Assembly (NCBI RefSeq): GCF_009192735.1
Contig: NZ_VTFU01000004.1
Coordinates: forward strand, 248,001 to 312,000
From: Arthrobacter gandavensis
Lineage (GTDB): Bacteria > Actinomycetota > Actinomycetes > Actinomycetales > Micrococcaceae
Reading direction: 5' to 3'
Length of the DNA stretch: 64,000 nucleotides
The translations under genes were made by a program, and so were the position numbers. The notes under the pieces were generated by a model. It was not told the DNA's origin. It ran no database searches and was given only the letters and a program-made list of their open reading frames with translations. Below are positions 45,179-54,114 of this stretch, piece after piece (the stretch's first letter is position 1; each line of letters starts with the position of its first letter).

Positions 45179-46570
45179 ATGGCACCGGATCATCAGCATC
45201 AGCACGACGGCGGCGCGCCCGTACCGCCCAAGGCCGCGGGCAGCACGATTCTGGGCCGCGCCAGCTATCCGGAAGTCCAGCGCATCGGAGAAATCCTGCG
45301 CAAGGAAACGGTCGGCGGGATCCTGCTGCTGATCGCCACGGTGGCGGCGCTGGTCTGGGCAAATTCACCGGCGTCGGACTCCTACTTCACGATCCGGGAT
45401 TTCGAGTTTGGCTACGAACCGTGGCATTTAAAGCTCAGTGTCGGCGAGTGGGCCGCTGACGGCCTGCTCGCCGTCTTCTTTTTCCTGGTCGGGCTGGAGC
45501 TCAAGCGGGAGTTCGTGGCCGGTGACCTGCGCCAGCTCAGCAAGGCGATTGTGCCCGTGGCTGCGGCGGCCGGCGGCGTCGTCGTTCCCGCAGTGATCTA
45601 TGCCGTGGTCAACGTGGTCTCCGGATCCGACGGGCTGCGCGGCTGGGCCATTCCCACCGCCACGGACATCGCCTTTGCCCTGGCCGTGCTGGCCGTCATC
45701 AGCTCGCATCTGCCCTCTGCGCTGCGGATTTTCCTGCTGACCCTGGCCGTGGTGGATGATCTGCTGGCCATCACCATCATCGCGTTCTTCTACACCGAAG
45801 ACCTGCACCTGCTCTATCTGGGCATCATGCTCGTGCCGCTGGCCCTCTTCCTGTTTTTGGCGCAGTCCAAGCGCCGGATCTTTGCCACGCATCCCGCGGC
45901 CGCCTGGCTGATCCTGTTGCCGGTCGGGGTGGTGGTGTGGGCGCTGATGCACGCGTCGGGGGTGCATGCCACAGTTGCCGGCGTGCTGCTGGGCTTCTGC
46001 ATTCCGGTGCTGCGCCGCGGCCCCGACGGCAAACCCGTGCAGCCGGAACCGGGCAAGCCGGGCCTGGCCGAGATTTTCGAGCACCGGTTCCGGCCAATCT
46101 CCGCCGGTTTCGCCGTTCCGGTGTTTGCGTTCTTTTCCGCCGGCGTCGCGATTGGCGGGATCAGCGGTCTCGGCTCGGCCCTGACCGACCCGGTGGCGCT
46201 CGGCATCCTGGCCGGGCTGGTGGCCGGCAAGCCGCTGGGCATCCTGGCCACCACCTGGATCCTCACCGCCGCCACCCGGGCGCGGCTTGATGCCACGGTG
46301 AAATGGATCGATCTGGCCGGCATCGGCATTTTGGCGGGCATAGGCTTTACGGTGTCGCTGCTGGTGAATGACCTCAGCTTCGATCCGGGCACTGAGCACA
46401 ATGACCACGCCAAGGTGGCAATCCTGGCGGCCTCGGTGACCGCTGCTCTGCTGGCCTCCATCCTGCTGCGGATCCGCAACCGGATCTACCGCCGCATCGA
46501 GGAAGAGGAAACCCGCGACGAGGACGCCGACGGGATTCCGGATGTTTATGAGGACGACGGCGGGCGGTAA
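45179..46570 (+). CDS. nhaA: Na+/H+ antiporter NhaA
   Basis: 463 residues, about twelve membrane helices. Motifs [27 protein letters not shown] (with the ion-binding Asp pair region [12 protein letters not shown]) and [10 protein letters not shown] are all present. It exports Na+ in exchange for H+ and helps alkaline and salt tolerance. ATG 45179 follows GAGGAG. The cytosolic C-terminus is unusually acidic and ends with [16 protein letters not shown], which looks like a calcium-binding thrombospondin-3-type loop; this tail is not part of the standard fold. Confidence 0.93.
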   Translation: MAPDHQHQHDGGAPVPPKAAGSTILGRASYPEVQRIGEILRKETVGGILLLIATVAALVWANSPASDSYFTIRDFEFGYEPWHLKLSVGEWAADGLLAVFFFLVGLELKREFVAGDLRQLSKAIVPVAAAAGGVVVPAVIYAVVNVVSGSDGLRGWAIPTATDIAFALAVLAVISSHLPSALRIFLLTLAVVDDLLAITIIAFFYTEDLHLLYLGIMLVPLALFLFLAQSKRRIFATHPAAAWLILLPVGVVVWALMHASGVHATVAGVLLGFCIPVLRRGPDGKPVQPEPGKPGLAEIFEHRFRPISAGFAVPVFAFFSAGVAIGGISGLGSALTDPVALGILAGLVAGKPLGILATTWILTAATRARLDATVKWIDLAGIGILAGIGFTVSLLVNDLSFDPGTEHNDHAKVAILAASVTAALLASILLRIRNRIYRRIEEEETRDEDADGIPDVYEDDGGR

Positions 46571-46583
46571 CCAGTCAGCTGCG

Positions 46584-47594
46584 TTACCAGCACTCGTGGC
46601 TGTTTTTCCCCCACTGGTAGGTGAGGTACAGCGGATCGCCGGCCGCGGCACCGATCATCGGCTGGACCCGGACGGTGTACCTGGCGAAATAGGGTGCGGC
46701 GTCATTCTCGGGCAGCGGCCGCATGACCCGGAACGCAGCCTGTGTTCCCGTTACCGACAGTTCTCCGCCGTAGCTCCTGTCCGCGTTCACCATCGTGACC
46801 GAGTAGCTGGTGGCACCGGACGAACGTGCCCAGCTCACCGGCAGATCGGAGTAGCCCCCGGCCCCGCGCACTGTTACAGGCGCGGCACAGACCAGCGGCG
46901 CAGCACTGCCCACGGGTGCGTTCCCGGTGGGTTCACTCCAATAGCAGTTGCTGCTGTTGTAGTGCTCGTACTCGTAGGTAAAGTACAGCGGATCTCCCGG
47001 CACGGTTCCCGCCATCGGCATCACCCGAACCGTGTACTTGGTGTAGAACGGGGACGATGTTCCCACCGGTTTCCCGTACTGATCGGACTTCAACCGTCCG
47101 AAGCGAAAGTCGGCTGTCTTGGTCTTGACTGTTTGGGTCTGGTCGTAGGAAAAGCCGTTGGTGCCCTTGACCGTAATGACGTAGCTCGTGGCGCTTGCTG
47201 CCCCTGCCCAGGAGAACCGGACATCCGCGAAATCCTGTGAGCGCATTTCCTCGTCACTGAGCAGCGCGGCACAGGCGGGCCCGGAAGGCGTGCCGGGTCT
47301 GGCCGCAAGGGCCGGCTTCGCCGTCAGTCCCGCTGTGTTGGCCGGGAGCGTGCTCGGCGGAGGCACGGGCGGCTGCTCGGGCCGTGTGGTTCCCGTGATT
47401 GCGGTGCTCGTGCTCTGGCTCCAATAGGCATACGCCGCGGTGCCGCCGATCCCCAGGACGACGGTAAGCACAAACGCCACAACCGCCGTTCGGAAACCCG
47501 GTTGGGTGCGCAGCCGTCCGTACCATCCGGGCTTCGTTCCCGCCTCCGGGCTGCCCTGCTCGCCCGGCGCAGCCCCCAGCTGCTTCTCTGTCAT
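46584..47594 (-). CDS. Membrane-anchored surface protein with two Fn3-like repeats
   Basis: 336 residues. A basic cytosolic start is followed by one membrane helix at about residues 36-57 ending in AYAYWSQ, like the SipW-cleaved signal region of TasA relatives. Then a Pro/Thr spacer and two similar ~85-residue domains, each with a SxSGATSYxVTxxN-like start and a closing YTVRVxPMxGxxxGDPLYxTYxY pattern. Last gene of the SipW locus; ATGA overlap with the previous gene. It may be an exported fibre-associated or adhesion protein. Cleavage by the local signal peptidase is inferred. Confidence 0.65.
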   Translation of the reverse strand: MTEKQLGAAPGEQGSPEAGTKPGWYGRLRTQPGFRTAVVAFVLTVVLGIGGTAAYAYWSQSTSTAITGTTRPEQPPVPPPSTLPANTAGLTAKPALAARPGTPSGPACAALLSDEEMRSQDFADVRFSWAGAASATSYVITVKGTNGFSYDQTQTVKTKTADFRFGRLKSDQYGKPVGTSSPFYTKYTVRVMPMAGTVPGDPLYFTYEYEHYNSSNCYWSEPTGNAPVGSAAPLVCAAPVTVRGAGGYSDLPVSWARSSGATSYSVTMVNADRSYGGELSVTGTQAAFRVMRPLPENDAAPYFARYTVRVQPMIGAAAGDPLYLTYQWGKNSHECW

Positions 47595-48496
47595 GCTCGC
47601 CTATTCCGTATACGAAGTGCCACTGCAGCGGTGAAAACCACAGACATTGCTATCAGGAGCGTACCGGAGAGCGAACGGATGATTGGTTCCACGGTGCTTT
47701 GAAAACCGGCCGCGACAATGCCCGGATCAGCATCCGGCGACGTGGCCGGTGCTGTGTCCGGTGCGGTGTCCGGGGACGGCTGTTCCTGCGGACCAGGGCT
47801 TTGGGGACTGCGCCCTGCCGGCGTGGTGCCGGCACCCTGGCTGACCGCAATGCCCGCATTATTCGATGCGCTCGACGACGGAGCCACCGTTCCGGGCAGG
47901 GTCTGCAGTTCCGCTGTTCCCGGCCCGGTTTCCGCCGGAGCCGCAGCGCAGGCACTGCGCGGAGCGATGTCCTTGGACTCCAGCAGGAAGAGCAGATCAA
48001 CGTCGGCAGTTTGGTTCATGGCCGCGTTGGGGGCGTCAATTGAGAGATCCATGACAAAGCTCAATTCGCGTGCCTCACCGGCGCCTAGTTCCCCGATGGG
48101 GCCAAGGTCCGTACAGGTGCCCTGCGGCCCCAGAGCCGCACGGTCCGATATGTCGGACGCCGGCCCGGCCTGCATGCCCAGGTAGTTGCTGAGTTCCGGC
48201 ACCGAACGAACAATTTCGGCTGCCAGGGAAAGGGACGCGGGTTCACTCCCGCTGTTTCGAACCCAGATGGTGGCACTGCTTGAGGCGCCGGGAACGTAGG
48301 AGACCGATTCATTAAAGACGGGGCCCCGGAGAGTGGTGGGCCAGGTTTGGCCGTCACGGCTGATCTGCAGATGGTCGTCGGCTGCGAATGCCGGAGGTGT
48401 TCCGGTGAAGAGCAGGGCGCCAGCAGCAGCACCCACGGCGGAGACACCCAGTATTCGCAGGCCCCACCCTCGTGTGGATGCTGGAAGCCGGCTCAT
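47591..48496 (-). CDS. Exported membrane-anchored protein of the SipW locus
   Basis: 301 residues. Classical signal peptide ending PPAFA near residue 38; an extracellular beta-rich domain of about 150 residues (ISRDGQTWPTTL, SATIWVRNSGSEPASLSLAAEI); a Pro/Ser/Thr-rich stalk; and a C-terminal membrane helix followed by RIRNRRA. This is the build of a wall- or membrane-anchored surface protein, without LPXTG. It shares ATGA with the next gene and TGATG with the signal peptidase gene, so all are coupled. Confidence 0.65.
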   Translation of the reverse strand: MSRLPASTRGWGLRILGVSAVGAAAGALLFTGTPPAFAADDHLQISRDGQTWPTTLRGPVFNESVSYVPGASSSATIWVRNSGSEPASLSLAAEIVRSVPELSNYLGMQAGPASDISDRAALGPQGTCTDLGPIGELGAGEARELSFVMDLSIDAPNAAMNQTADVDLLFLLESKDIAPRSACAAAPAETGPGTAELQTLPGTVAPSSSASNNAGIAVSQGAGTTPAGRSPQSPGPQEQPSPDTAPDTAPATSPDADPGIVAAGFQSTVEPIIRSLSGTLLIAMSVVFTAAVALRIRNRRA

Positions 48497-49269
48497 CAGA
48501 CGGTGGCATGCTTTCGGTCAGTGAACCGGTCATGTGCGTGGACGCGGTCATGCGGATGGTCGCAGCCGTCGCAGTCGGTGAGGATCAGGTCGTCACTGAT
48601 CAGGTCATCCTCGTGGGACAGCTCGGCTTCCCACTCCGTTGAGGCGCCGAAGCCCGGGAAGAGAAAGCCGTCGTCGTCTGCTTCCGGGCCGTGTCCTTCA
48701 GAGTCCTCGGTGCCGGCATCATTGTTGCGCTTCTTGGCAAGAGCGCCTCGGACCATACTGATGACTCCGTATCCCATCAGGGCAACGGCGCCCCACTGCG
48801 CCATGGCACCGCGGTCGGAATTCCCCAGACTGTTGGCGGCAAACCCGACAAACGGAACGGCATAGGAGAGCTTGCCTTTGACCTGGACCTCACGCACGGG
48901 CGCTTCGTCCGGGAGGTCGTTATTGTCGCCCTTGGTGATGAAGACAACCTCACCGCTCTGTTCCGCGCTGACAGCGGAAATGCGGTGGGTGATGACAGTG
49001 GGGGAACCCGAGTCGATCTGGTAGGTGATGATGTCGCCGACCTTCAACTCGTTGAAGGGCACGGGCTTGACGACGAGAAAGGTTCCGGGAGCGTATTTCG
49101 GAGCCATCGAGCTGGTGAGAACACTGTAGGTCTGGGATCCGGTGACCATGGGAATAACCACCAGTGCCAGCGCAGCCAGGGCGGCGACGCAGAGTGCAAT
49201 ATAGCTGACGCCGGTGCCGATGAAGCTCAGGGGGCTGGCTGGGGCTTTTGCTGTCCTGCGACCGCTCAT
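48496..49269 (-). CDS. Signal peptidase I, SipW (ER-type)
   Basis: 257 residues. One N-terminal membrane helix, then the serine site SVLTSSMAP (Ser54) and TVITHRISAV (His95) in place of the usual Lys, the Ser-His pairing of the SipW/ER-type signal peptidases. KGDNNDLPD follows as in the family. A second helix lies near residues 155-175. The last ~70 residues are an unusual acidic tail ending with a Cys/His/Asp-rich stretch (DCDGCDHPHDRVHAHD). Two small exported proteins with SipW-type signals are encoded just upstream, so they are the likely substrates. Confidence 0.85.
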   Translation of the reverse strand: MSGRRTAKAPASPLSFIGTGVSYIALCVAALAALALVVIPMVTGSQTYSVLTSSMAPKYAPGTFLVVKPVPFNELKVGDIITYQIDSGSPTVITHRISAVSAEQSGEVVFITKGDNNDLPDEAPVREVQVKGKLSYAVPFVGFAANSLGNSDRGAMAQWGAVALMGYGVISMVRGALAKKRNNDAGTEDSEGHGPEADDDGFLFPGFGASTEWEAELSHEDDLISDDLILTDCDGCDHPHDRVHAHDRFTDRKHATV

Positions 49270-49290
49270 GGGTTCTTTCCTATCCTCGTA

Positions 49291-49842
49291 TTACTTGGCT
49301 GCAGCGGGCGCAACCTGCGCCACGCTGAGGCTGACCGGAATTTCGACGTTTGCTCCGAGCAGTCGTGCCGGGGTGGCGCTGCTCAGTTCCACTTTGAAGC
49401 AGATGGTCTGTGTCGCTTTGATGCCCAACACCGGGAGCTGCGGGGCTCCTGCTGCGTACGGCAGGTCCGGGGTGCATGTTGCTGCGCCCTGGATGACGGC
49501 GGACTTGACCGTCAGATTTCCCTCGAAGGTGTTCACGGGATTAAGTCCAGTGACTGAGGCCTGCAGCACCAGTGGGGAATCGGCAGTCACGTTGACGGCG
49601 TTCGTCACCACCAGCGGCACGTAGGCCGGCTTTCCCCGGGTCAATTCACCAACGGTGAGGGCCGGCGTCGTTGCCATGTTGACGTTGTTGACCAAGATGT
49701 TGAAGTCTGCTGCCTGAACTGTTCCGGGGGTGACACTGAATGCCGCGTTCCACAGTGCGTAGCTTCCCTGGACCGTCATGAGTCCGAGTACCACGGCGGC
49801 GAGGATCAGACCTGCCGCTTTCAGTGCTCGAAGGCTCTTCAC
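49291..49842 (-). CDS. TasA/CalY-like exported protein, alternate-type signal peptide
   Basis: 183 residues. A basic start (VKSLRALKAAG), hydrophobic helix, then GSYALWNAAFSVTPGTVQAADFNI, the actinobacterial alternate-type (SipW-dependent) signal region. The mature part is beta-rich with two Cys and no charged core. GTG 49842 follows CTGGAGAC. It lies between the signal peptidase and the other small exported protein. Similar proteins include fibre-forming TasA and camelysin of Bacillus; fibre formation here is inferred. Confidence 0.75.
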   Translation of the reverse strand: MKSLRALKAAGLILAAVVLGLMTVQGSYALWNAAFSVTPGTVQAADFNILVNNVNMATTPALTVGELTRGKPAYVPLVVTNAVNVTADSPLVLQASVTGLNPVNTFEGNLTVKSAVIQGAATCTPDLPYAAGAPQLPVLGIKATQTICFKVELSSATPARLLGANVEIPVSLSVAQVAPAAAK

Positions 49843-49929
49843 GAAATTCGTCTCCAGGGGAACAGGCTGTGCGCGGAACGTGCGCACCGCGCACAGCCAG
49901 GGGTTGGAACAAGGTGGCGTTGGCCGGTA

Positions 49930-50481
49930 CTACGGAGCGGTCGGGAGCGTTGCCGTCGGCGCTACCTGGTCCAGCTTGAAGGTGACCGCCTGGAAGGTGG
50001 CCGCAGCGTTGACACTGCTCTGGGCCTGGTTCGCCCGGTTGTTGAAGGTGAACGACGCCGATGCGACGACTTCTCCCGAATCCTTGGGGAGCAGAGTCTC
50101 GGGAAGGGCCTTACCGTCCTTGGTGAGGGTGGGAAGCCCAACGGTGACGTCCGCTGAAGTGAAGGTGCTGGTGAAGGTGGGCTGCGTCATCGTCAGCTTG
50201 GCTGCCATCAGGTCACCGGTCAGCTTGACATCCAGTTTCTGGGTGTAGGTCAGGACATCGCCCGGAACAACTTTGTAGGTGGCCAGGTCAACGGTCTTGC
50301 CCTGCAGGTTGGTCCATTTGCCGGCACCATCCTTGGCTGTGGCCAGCTGCAGATCACCGGCGGCGATCTGGCCGGCCGCGGTGGTCTCGGCGTCGTTCCA
50401 GACTGCCAGGGTTCCGCCGCCGCCGAGGAGGAGTGCCGCGCCTACGCCGATCGCCAGTGCGCCTTTTGCCATCTTGTTCAT
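49930..50481 (-). CDS. TasA-like exported protein, alternate-type signal peptide
   Basis: 183 residues. MNKMAKGALAIGVGAALLLG, then GTLAVWNDAETTAAGQIAAG, a clear SipW-type signal with the W-N-D-A-E-T-T site. The mature part (about 150 residues) is Thr/Val/Ala-rich, lacks Cys, and is predicted beta-sheet, as in amyloid-fibre major subunits. ATG 50481 follows AAGGGGA. First gene of the minus-strand SipW locus and likely its most abundant product. Confidence 0.78.
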   Translation of the reverse strand: MNKMAKGALAIGVGAALLLGGGGTLAVWNDAETTAAGQIAAGDLQLATAKDGAGKWTNLQGKTVDLATYKVVPGDVLTYTQKLDVKLTGDLMAAKLTMTQPTFTSTFTSADVTVGLPTLTKDGKALPETLLPKDSGEVVASASFTFNNRANQAQSSVNAAATFQAVTFKLDQVAPTATLPTAP

Positions 50482-50723
50482 TGTGTTCCCCTTGTTCGTT
50501 TCAAGCTTTTCGGCCCAGGAAGGTTTTCCTTGCCGCTGGGTATTACTTTGCCGTCGCGCCCTCAAGAAACAACGCGTTCTTCCCGCAGGGTTCTTGCAAC
50601 GTTTAGCCAAGCCTCAAGGGGCACACAAGGTAGCCTCAACGAAAGCTCAATGAGTCGGGAAAACAGCCCGGAGACAGTGTGGCCAAGTACTGAAAGTCCC
50701 CACAACACATGGGAGTCCGATTG

Positions 50724-51197
50724 ATGGCAGCCCCGAGAGCACTTCCGGGACGTCCCCGTCCGCGCCCGCGGCGCGGCTATCTGGCACTGCTCTTCCTCCT
50801 TTATCTGGGGACTCTGGCGTTGATTGTGGTCTGGCCGTCCCCCGTGGACCGGGACTCCGCCCACGTGTTGGAGGCCGTCCTGCGCAGGCTGCAGGGTATT
50901 GGAGCGCCCGGGTGGATCGATTACGCATTCATCGAGAACCTGGCCAACATCCTGCTCTTTATTCCGTTTGGCCTGTTGGGAGCCGCGTGGCTGAGTGAGC
51001 ACCGAATCTGGTGGGCAGCAGTCTGGGGAATTGCCGCCTCGTGTGTGGTTGAATCCGCGCAGGCTGTCCTGCTGCCCAGCAGGTTTGCCACCATTTACGA
51101 CGTCACGGCTAATTCCCTCGGCGCAGCACTGGGCTGTCTGGCCATATATGCGTGGCGCTCCCGCCAAAGGGGCAGTAAGGGAAATTCTGACAGCTGA
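50724..51197 (+). CDS. VanZ-family membrane protein
   Basis: 157 residues, four membrane helices with the VanZ pattern: VVWPSP after the first helix, NLANILLFIPFGLLGA, VVESAQAVLLPSRFATIYDVTANSLGAALG. VanZ-like proteins are linked to teicoplanin resistance or envelope functions, mostly uncharacterised. ATG 50724 has GGGAG at good distance; ATG 50709 does not. Divergent from the TasA-like gene across 242 nt. Confidence 0.85.
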   Translation: MAAPRALPGRPRPRPRRGYLALLFLLYLGTLALIVVWPSPVDRDSAHVLEAVLRRLQGIGAPGWIDYAFIENLANILLFIPFGLLGAAWLSEHRIWWAAVWGIAASCVVESAQAVLLPSRFATIYDVTANSLGAALGCLAIYAWRSRQRGSKGNSDS

Positions 51198-51375
51198 GAC
51201 CTGCAGCTGCTGCCACTTCGCGGGTGGCGAAAGCCCTGTCGGAATCTTGCCCTGATCTTTCGGTTTCCCCGGGGCAGTTCCTGAGCTACCGCTGACAGGC
51301 TGATAGACATCAAGTTCCCTTACGATTCACCCGACCACGCCGCTCCGACAGCGGCCCGAGCGGAGGACCCCCCCC

Positions 51376-51438
51376 ATGGATCCGACAGCATCCGCTTTTC
51401 CCTGCCCGTTCCACCTCACCAACGGATTCCCTCAATGA
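51376..51438 (+). CDS. 20-codon leader ORF coupled to the Hpt-like gene
   Basis: ATG 51376 follows GGAGG at 9-nt spacing and encodes MDPTASAFPCPFHLTNGFPQ. Its TGA overlaps the ATG of the next gene (ATGA at 51435-51438), whereas that gene itself lacks a good ribosome site. It therefore probably delivers ribosomes to the Hpt-like gene. The peptide has no recognised function. Confidence 0.5.
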   Translation: MDPTASAFPCPFHLTNGFPQ

Positions 51439-51797
51439 TGGCCACCGCCCAGCACGGTCCCGATCTGGTGGCCCGCCAGCAGCTGCTGGCCCTGAGCGAC
51501 CAGCTGGGGCCGGCCACCTGCCGCGAGTTCATCAGCAATTACACCTCCCTGTGGGATTCCCGCTACGACCGCCTGTACCGGGCCGTAACGCTGGCGGACG
51601 ATGATTCCGCCATGGACGTGGTGCTCAGCATCAAGATCTCCAGCGAAATGGCCGGGGCACACCGCCTCGCCGAGTTGGCCCACGGCGCCCAGCAGAGGCT
51701 GGCGCACTACGGCGCCGCTGAGCTTGCCCCCATGCTCAACGCTTTTGCCGCCTGCGGCCGGGAAACCATGGCCTACCTTCTGTCGTCCCTGGACTAA
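51435..51797 (+). CDS. Hpt-like protein lacking the phosphoacceptor histidine
   Basis: 120 residues, all helical, no membrane helix. The segment SIKISSEMAGAHRLAELA aligns by pattern with the Hpt motif HxLKGSSxxxGAxxLxxLA, but the active His place is Leu (VLSIKISS). It could bind a response regulator or kinase without phosphotransfer. It lies 120 nt upstream of a sensor kinase gene. Start ATG 51435 has no good ribosome site; translation is probably coupled to the leader ORF. ATG 51438 is an alternative. Confidence 0.55.
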   Translation: MMATAQHGPDLVARQQLLALSDQLGPATCREFISNYTSLWDSRYDRLYRAVTLADDDSAMDVVLSIKISSEMAGAHRLAELAHGAQQRLAHYGAAELAPMLNAFAACGRETMAYLLSSLD

Positions 51798-51917
51798 CCG
51801 GCCGGAGCCCGCCACAAATCGGGCGGCGATGGATCAGCGCCCGGAAAATGACCCGTGAAATAGACGGGTACCCTGAGAACACGGCAGTAAGGCCAATCAG
51901 GGGGAAATTCACCAACA

Positions 51918-53654
51918 ATGTCACGGCTCGGCACGCGCATGCTCTCCCTGGTAGGGCTCGACTCGGATTTCCATGAGCTGACCCTCCCTCAGCGGGTGCG
52001 GATCAGCCAGGGCCCGCTGGTGGTTACGGTTGGCCTGCTCTGTATCATTTATGCGTCCCTGCTCCCGGCCATCATGACCCGGCCGCAGTTCCAGGCCGGG
52101 TTGGTGCTGCTGCTCCTGATCACCATTGCCACCGCCGTCATTCCATGGGACCGGCTCTGGTATCCCTCGTACTGGTTCGTGCCGCTGCTGGACTTCGCAG
52201 CCATTGGCCTGCTCTACCACGGTGGCTTTGGCCTGGCGACGGGCATCTACCTGCTCTGTGTTTTCCCCGTCTTCTGGCTGTCCTGGTCACGTGTTTCAGC
52301 AAAGGCCGCCCAGTTTTTCAGCTTCATCTGTCCGCTGATCATTGTCTGGTACCCGGTGTTTGCCTCCACGGAACCCATCACCGGGCAGCGTCTGGCTGCC
52401 CCGATCCTGGGGCCTCTTGTAACGCTGGCTGTCGCCGTCACTGTCACGGTTATCCGTCAGGACATGGACGCGCGGCAGCAAGCCCTGGCCTGCAAGGACC
52501 AACTTTTGGAAGACGCGCTGGCCGAAAGCACGGAGCGCTCCCAACTGCTCGACGTCGTCCTGAACGCAATTGACGTCGGTGTTCTCGTGGTCGGTCCGAA
52601 CGGTTCTCCCGTACATAAGAATGAACGGATGCGGGCTTTGGATGACCGGCTCCGGCCCAGCGGAATGAAACACACCCAAGAAGGGGACCTGCTCTTCTTC
52701 GGCTCGGACCGCACCACCGCCTTGACCCGGGAAGAGCGGCCCATTGGCCGCGCGATGAAAGGCGAAGCATTCCAGGACGTGCTGATTTGGGCCGGCGAGC
52801 CGGGAGACCTGATGGCGCTTTCCTGCTCCGCGCGCATCATTAGAAATGAGAACGGGTTCAACGGCGCCGTCATCGCCTTCAATGACGTGACCGCCCTGAC
52901 TGAAGCCCTGCGGGCCCGGGACGACTTCGTTTCCAATGTCTCTCATGAACTGCGCACCCCGCTGACCTCGATCATCGGTTATCTGGAGCTGGCGCAGGAA
53001 GAGGTCGAGGACAGCGGCCTCACCGGCACCATTCCGCACGCTGTGGAGGTGGCCCAGCGCAACAGCGAACGGCTGCTGCGGCTGGTTTCGGATCTCCTTG
53101 CGGCAGCGTCGGGGAGCGTAGCTTTAGAGCCCCATCGGTTGTCCGTGGAGGAAATCATCAGCGCGGGGCTCCGATCAGCCACTCCGCGGGCCGTCGCCGG
53201 CGGCGTCAAGCTCACTGCCGAGTATGCGCCTCACCTGACCGTGCACGGAGATCCGGTCCGCCTGGCGCAGGTGCTCGACAATCTGCTCTCCAACGCCATC
53301 AAATACTCACCCGAGGGCGGCACAGTCACCGTGCGTGCATGGTCCGAGCCCGGTAAATCCTTCCTCGAGGTCCAGGACGCCGGCATGGGCATGAGCGAGG
53401 AAGACCAGCGGGAACTGTTCACCAAGTTTTTCCGCACTGGCGCCGTACGCCGGGCCGGAATTCCCGGAGCCGGCTTGGGGCTGGCCATCACCAAGAACAT
53501 CATCGAGGCCCACGGCGGGACGATTTCGCTGGTCAGCGCCCCCGGCCAGGGGTCCACGTTTACGGTCTTCCTGCCGCAGCCGTCGTCCGGTGACGAAATG
53601 GACGTGTCTCCGGCCGACGTCGAAATTGCCGGAACTGCTTCGTCCCTGGAGTGA
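51918..53654 (+). CDS. Sensor histidine kinase, membrane-bound
   Basis: 578 residues. About six membrane helices (residues 30-185), a PAS-like domain (LLDVVLNAIDVGVLVVGPNG ... VIAFNDVTALTEA), then HisKA with FVSNVSHELRTPL (His343) and HATPase with DNLLSNAIKYSP, DAGMGM and GAGLGLAITKNI. Complete and probably active. It is a paralogue of the kinase at 56.4 kb, with the same helix pattern (IPWDRLWYPSYWFVPLLDFA versus VPWDRVFVPGYWVIPLLDFA). No response regulator lies directly next to it; the one at 55.4 kb is the nearest. Confidence 0.92.
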   Translation: MSRLGTRMLSLVGLDSDFHELTLPQRVRISQGPLVVTVGLLCIIYASLLPAIMTRPQFQAGLVLLLLITIATAVIPWDRLWYPSYWFVPLLDFAAIGLLYHGGFGLATGIYLLCVFPVFWLSWSRVSAKAAQFFSFICPLIIVWYPVFASTEPITGQRLAAPILGPLVTLAVAVTVTVIRQDMDARQQALACKDQLLEDALAESTERSQLLDVVLNAIDVGVLVVGPNGSPVHKNERMRALDDRLRPSGMKHTQEGDLLFFGSDRTTALTREERPIGRAMKGEAFQDVLIWAGEPGDLMALSCSARIIRNENGFNGAVIAFNDVTALTEALRARDDFVSNVSHELRTPLTSIIGYLELAQEEVEDSGLTGTIPHAVEVAQRNSERLLRLVSDLLAAASGSVALEPHRLSVEEIISAGLRSATPRAVAGGVKLTAEYAPHLTVHGDPVRLAQVLDNLLSNAIKYSPEGGTVTVRAWSEPGKSFLEVQDAGMGMSEEDQRELFTKFFRTGAVRRAGIPGAGLGLAITKNIIEAHGGTISLVSAPGQGSTFTVFLPQPSSGDEMDVSPADVEIAGTASSLE

Positions 53655-53699
53655 ACGCAGCCACAATGGCTGTGTTGCAGGAAACGAAGGAGAACCACC

Positions 53700-54107
53700 A
53701 TGGCCAAATACCTCTTGTTGAAGCACTACCGCGGCGCTCCAGCAGCCGTGAATGATGCGCCGATGGATCAGTGGACGCCCGAGGAAATCTCCGCCCACAT
53801 GCAGTACATGCAGGACTTCGCGGACCGGTTGACGGAAACGGGCGAGTACGTCGACGGTCAGGCGCTGTCGCCGGAGGGAACCTTTGTGCGGTACGACGGC
53901 GAGGGCCGTCCGCCGGTCACTGACGGTCCGTTCGCGGAGACCAAGGATCTGATCGCCGGCTGGATGGTGCTCGACGTCGACAGTTACGACCACGCTCTCG
54001 AACTCGCCGGTGAGCTCTCCGCGGCTCCGGGCCGGGCGGGTCAGCCGATTTACGAGTGGATCGAGGTCCGTCCCTTCCTCACCCCGCCGCTGACCGTCAC
54101 GGAGTGA
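53700..54107 (+). CDS. YCII/DGPF-domain protein
   Basis: 135 residues, small cytosolic alpha-beta protein. It starts KYLLLKHYRGAP and carries the DGPF signature in VTDGPFAETKDLIAGW. DGPF proteins are the standard genetic partners of ECF42 sigma factors, as here: the sigma gene begins 7 nt after the stop. Biochemical role unknown. ATG 53700 follows AAGGAG. Confidence 0.87.
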   Translation: MAKYLLLKHYRGAPAAVNDAPMDQWTPEEISAHMQYMQDFADRLTETGEYVDGQALSPEGTFVRYDGEGRPPVTDGPFAETKDLIAGWMVLDVDSYDHALELAGELSAAPGRAGQPIYEWIEVRPFLTPPLTVTE

Positions 54108-54114
54108 GGCCGTC

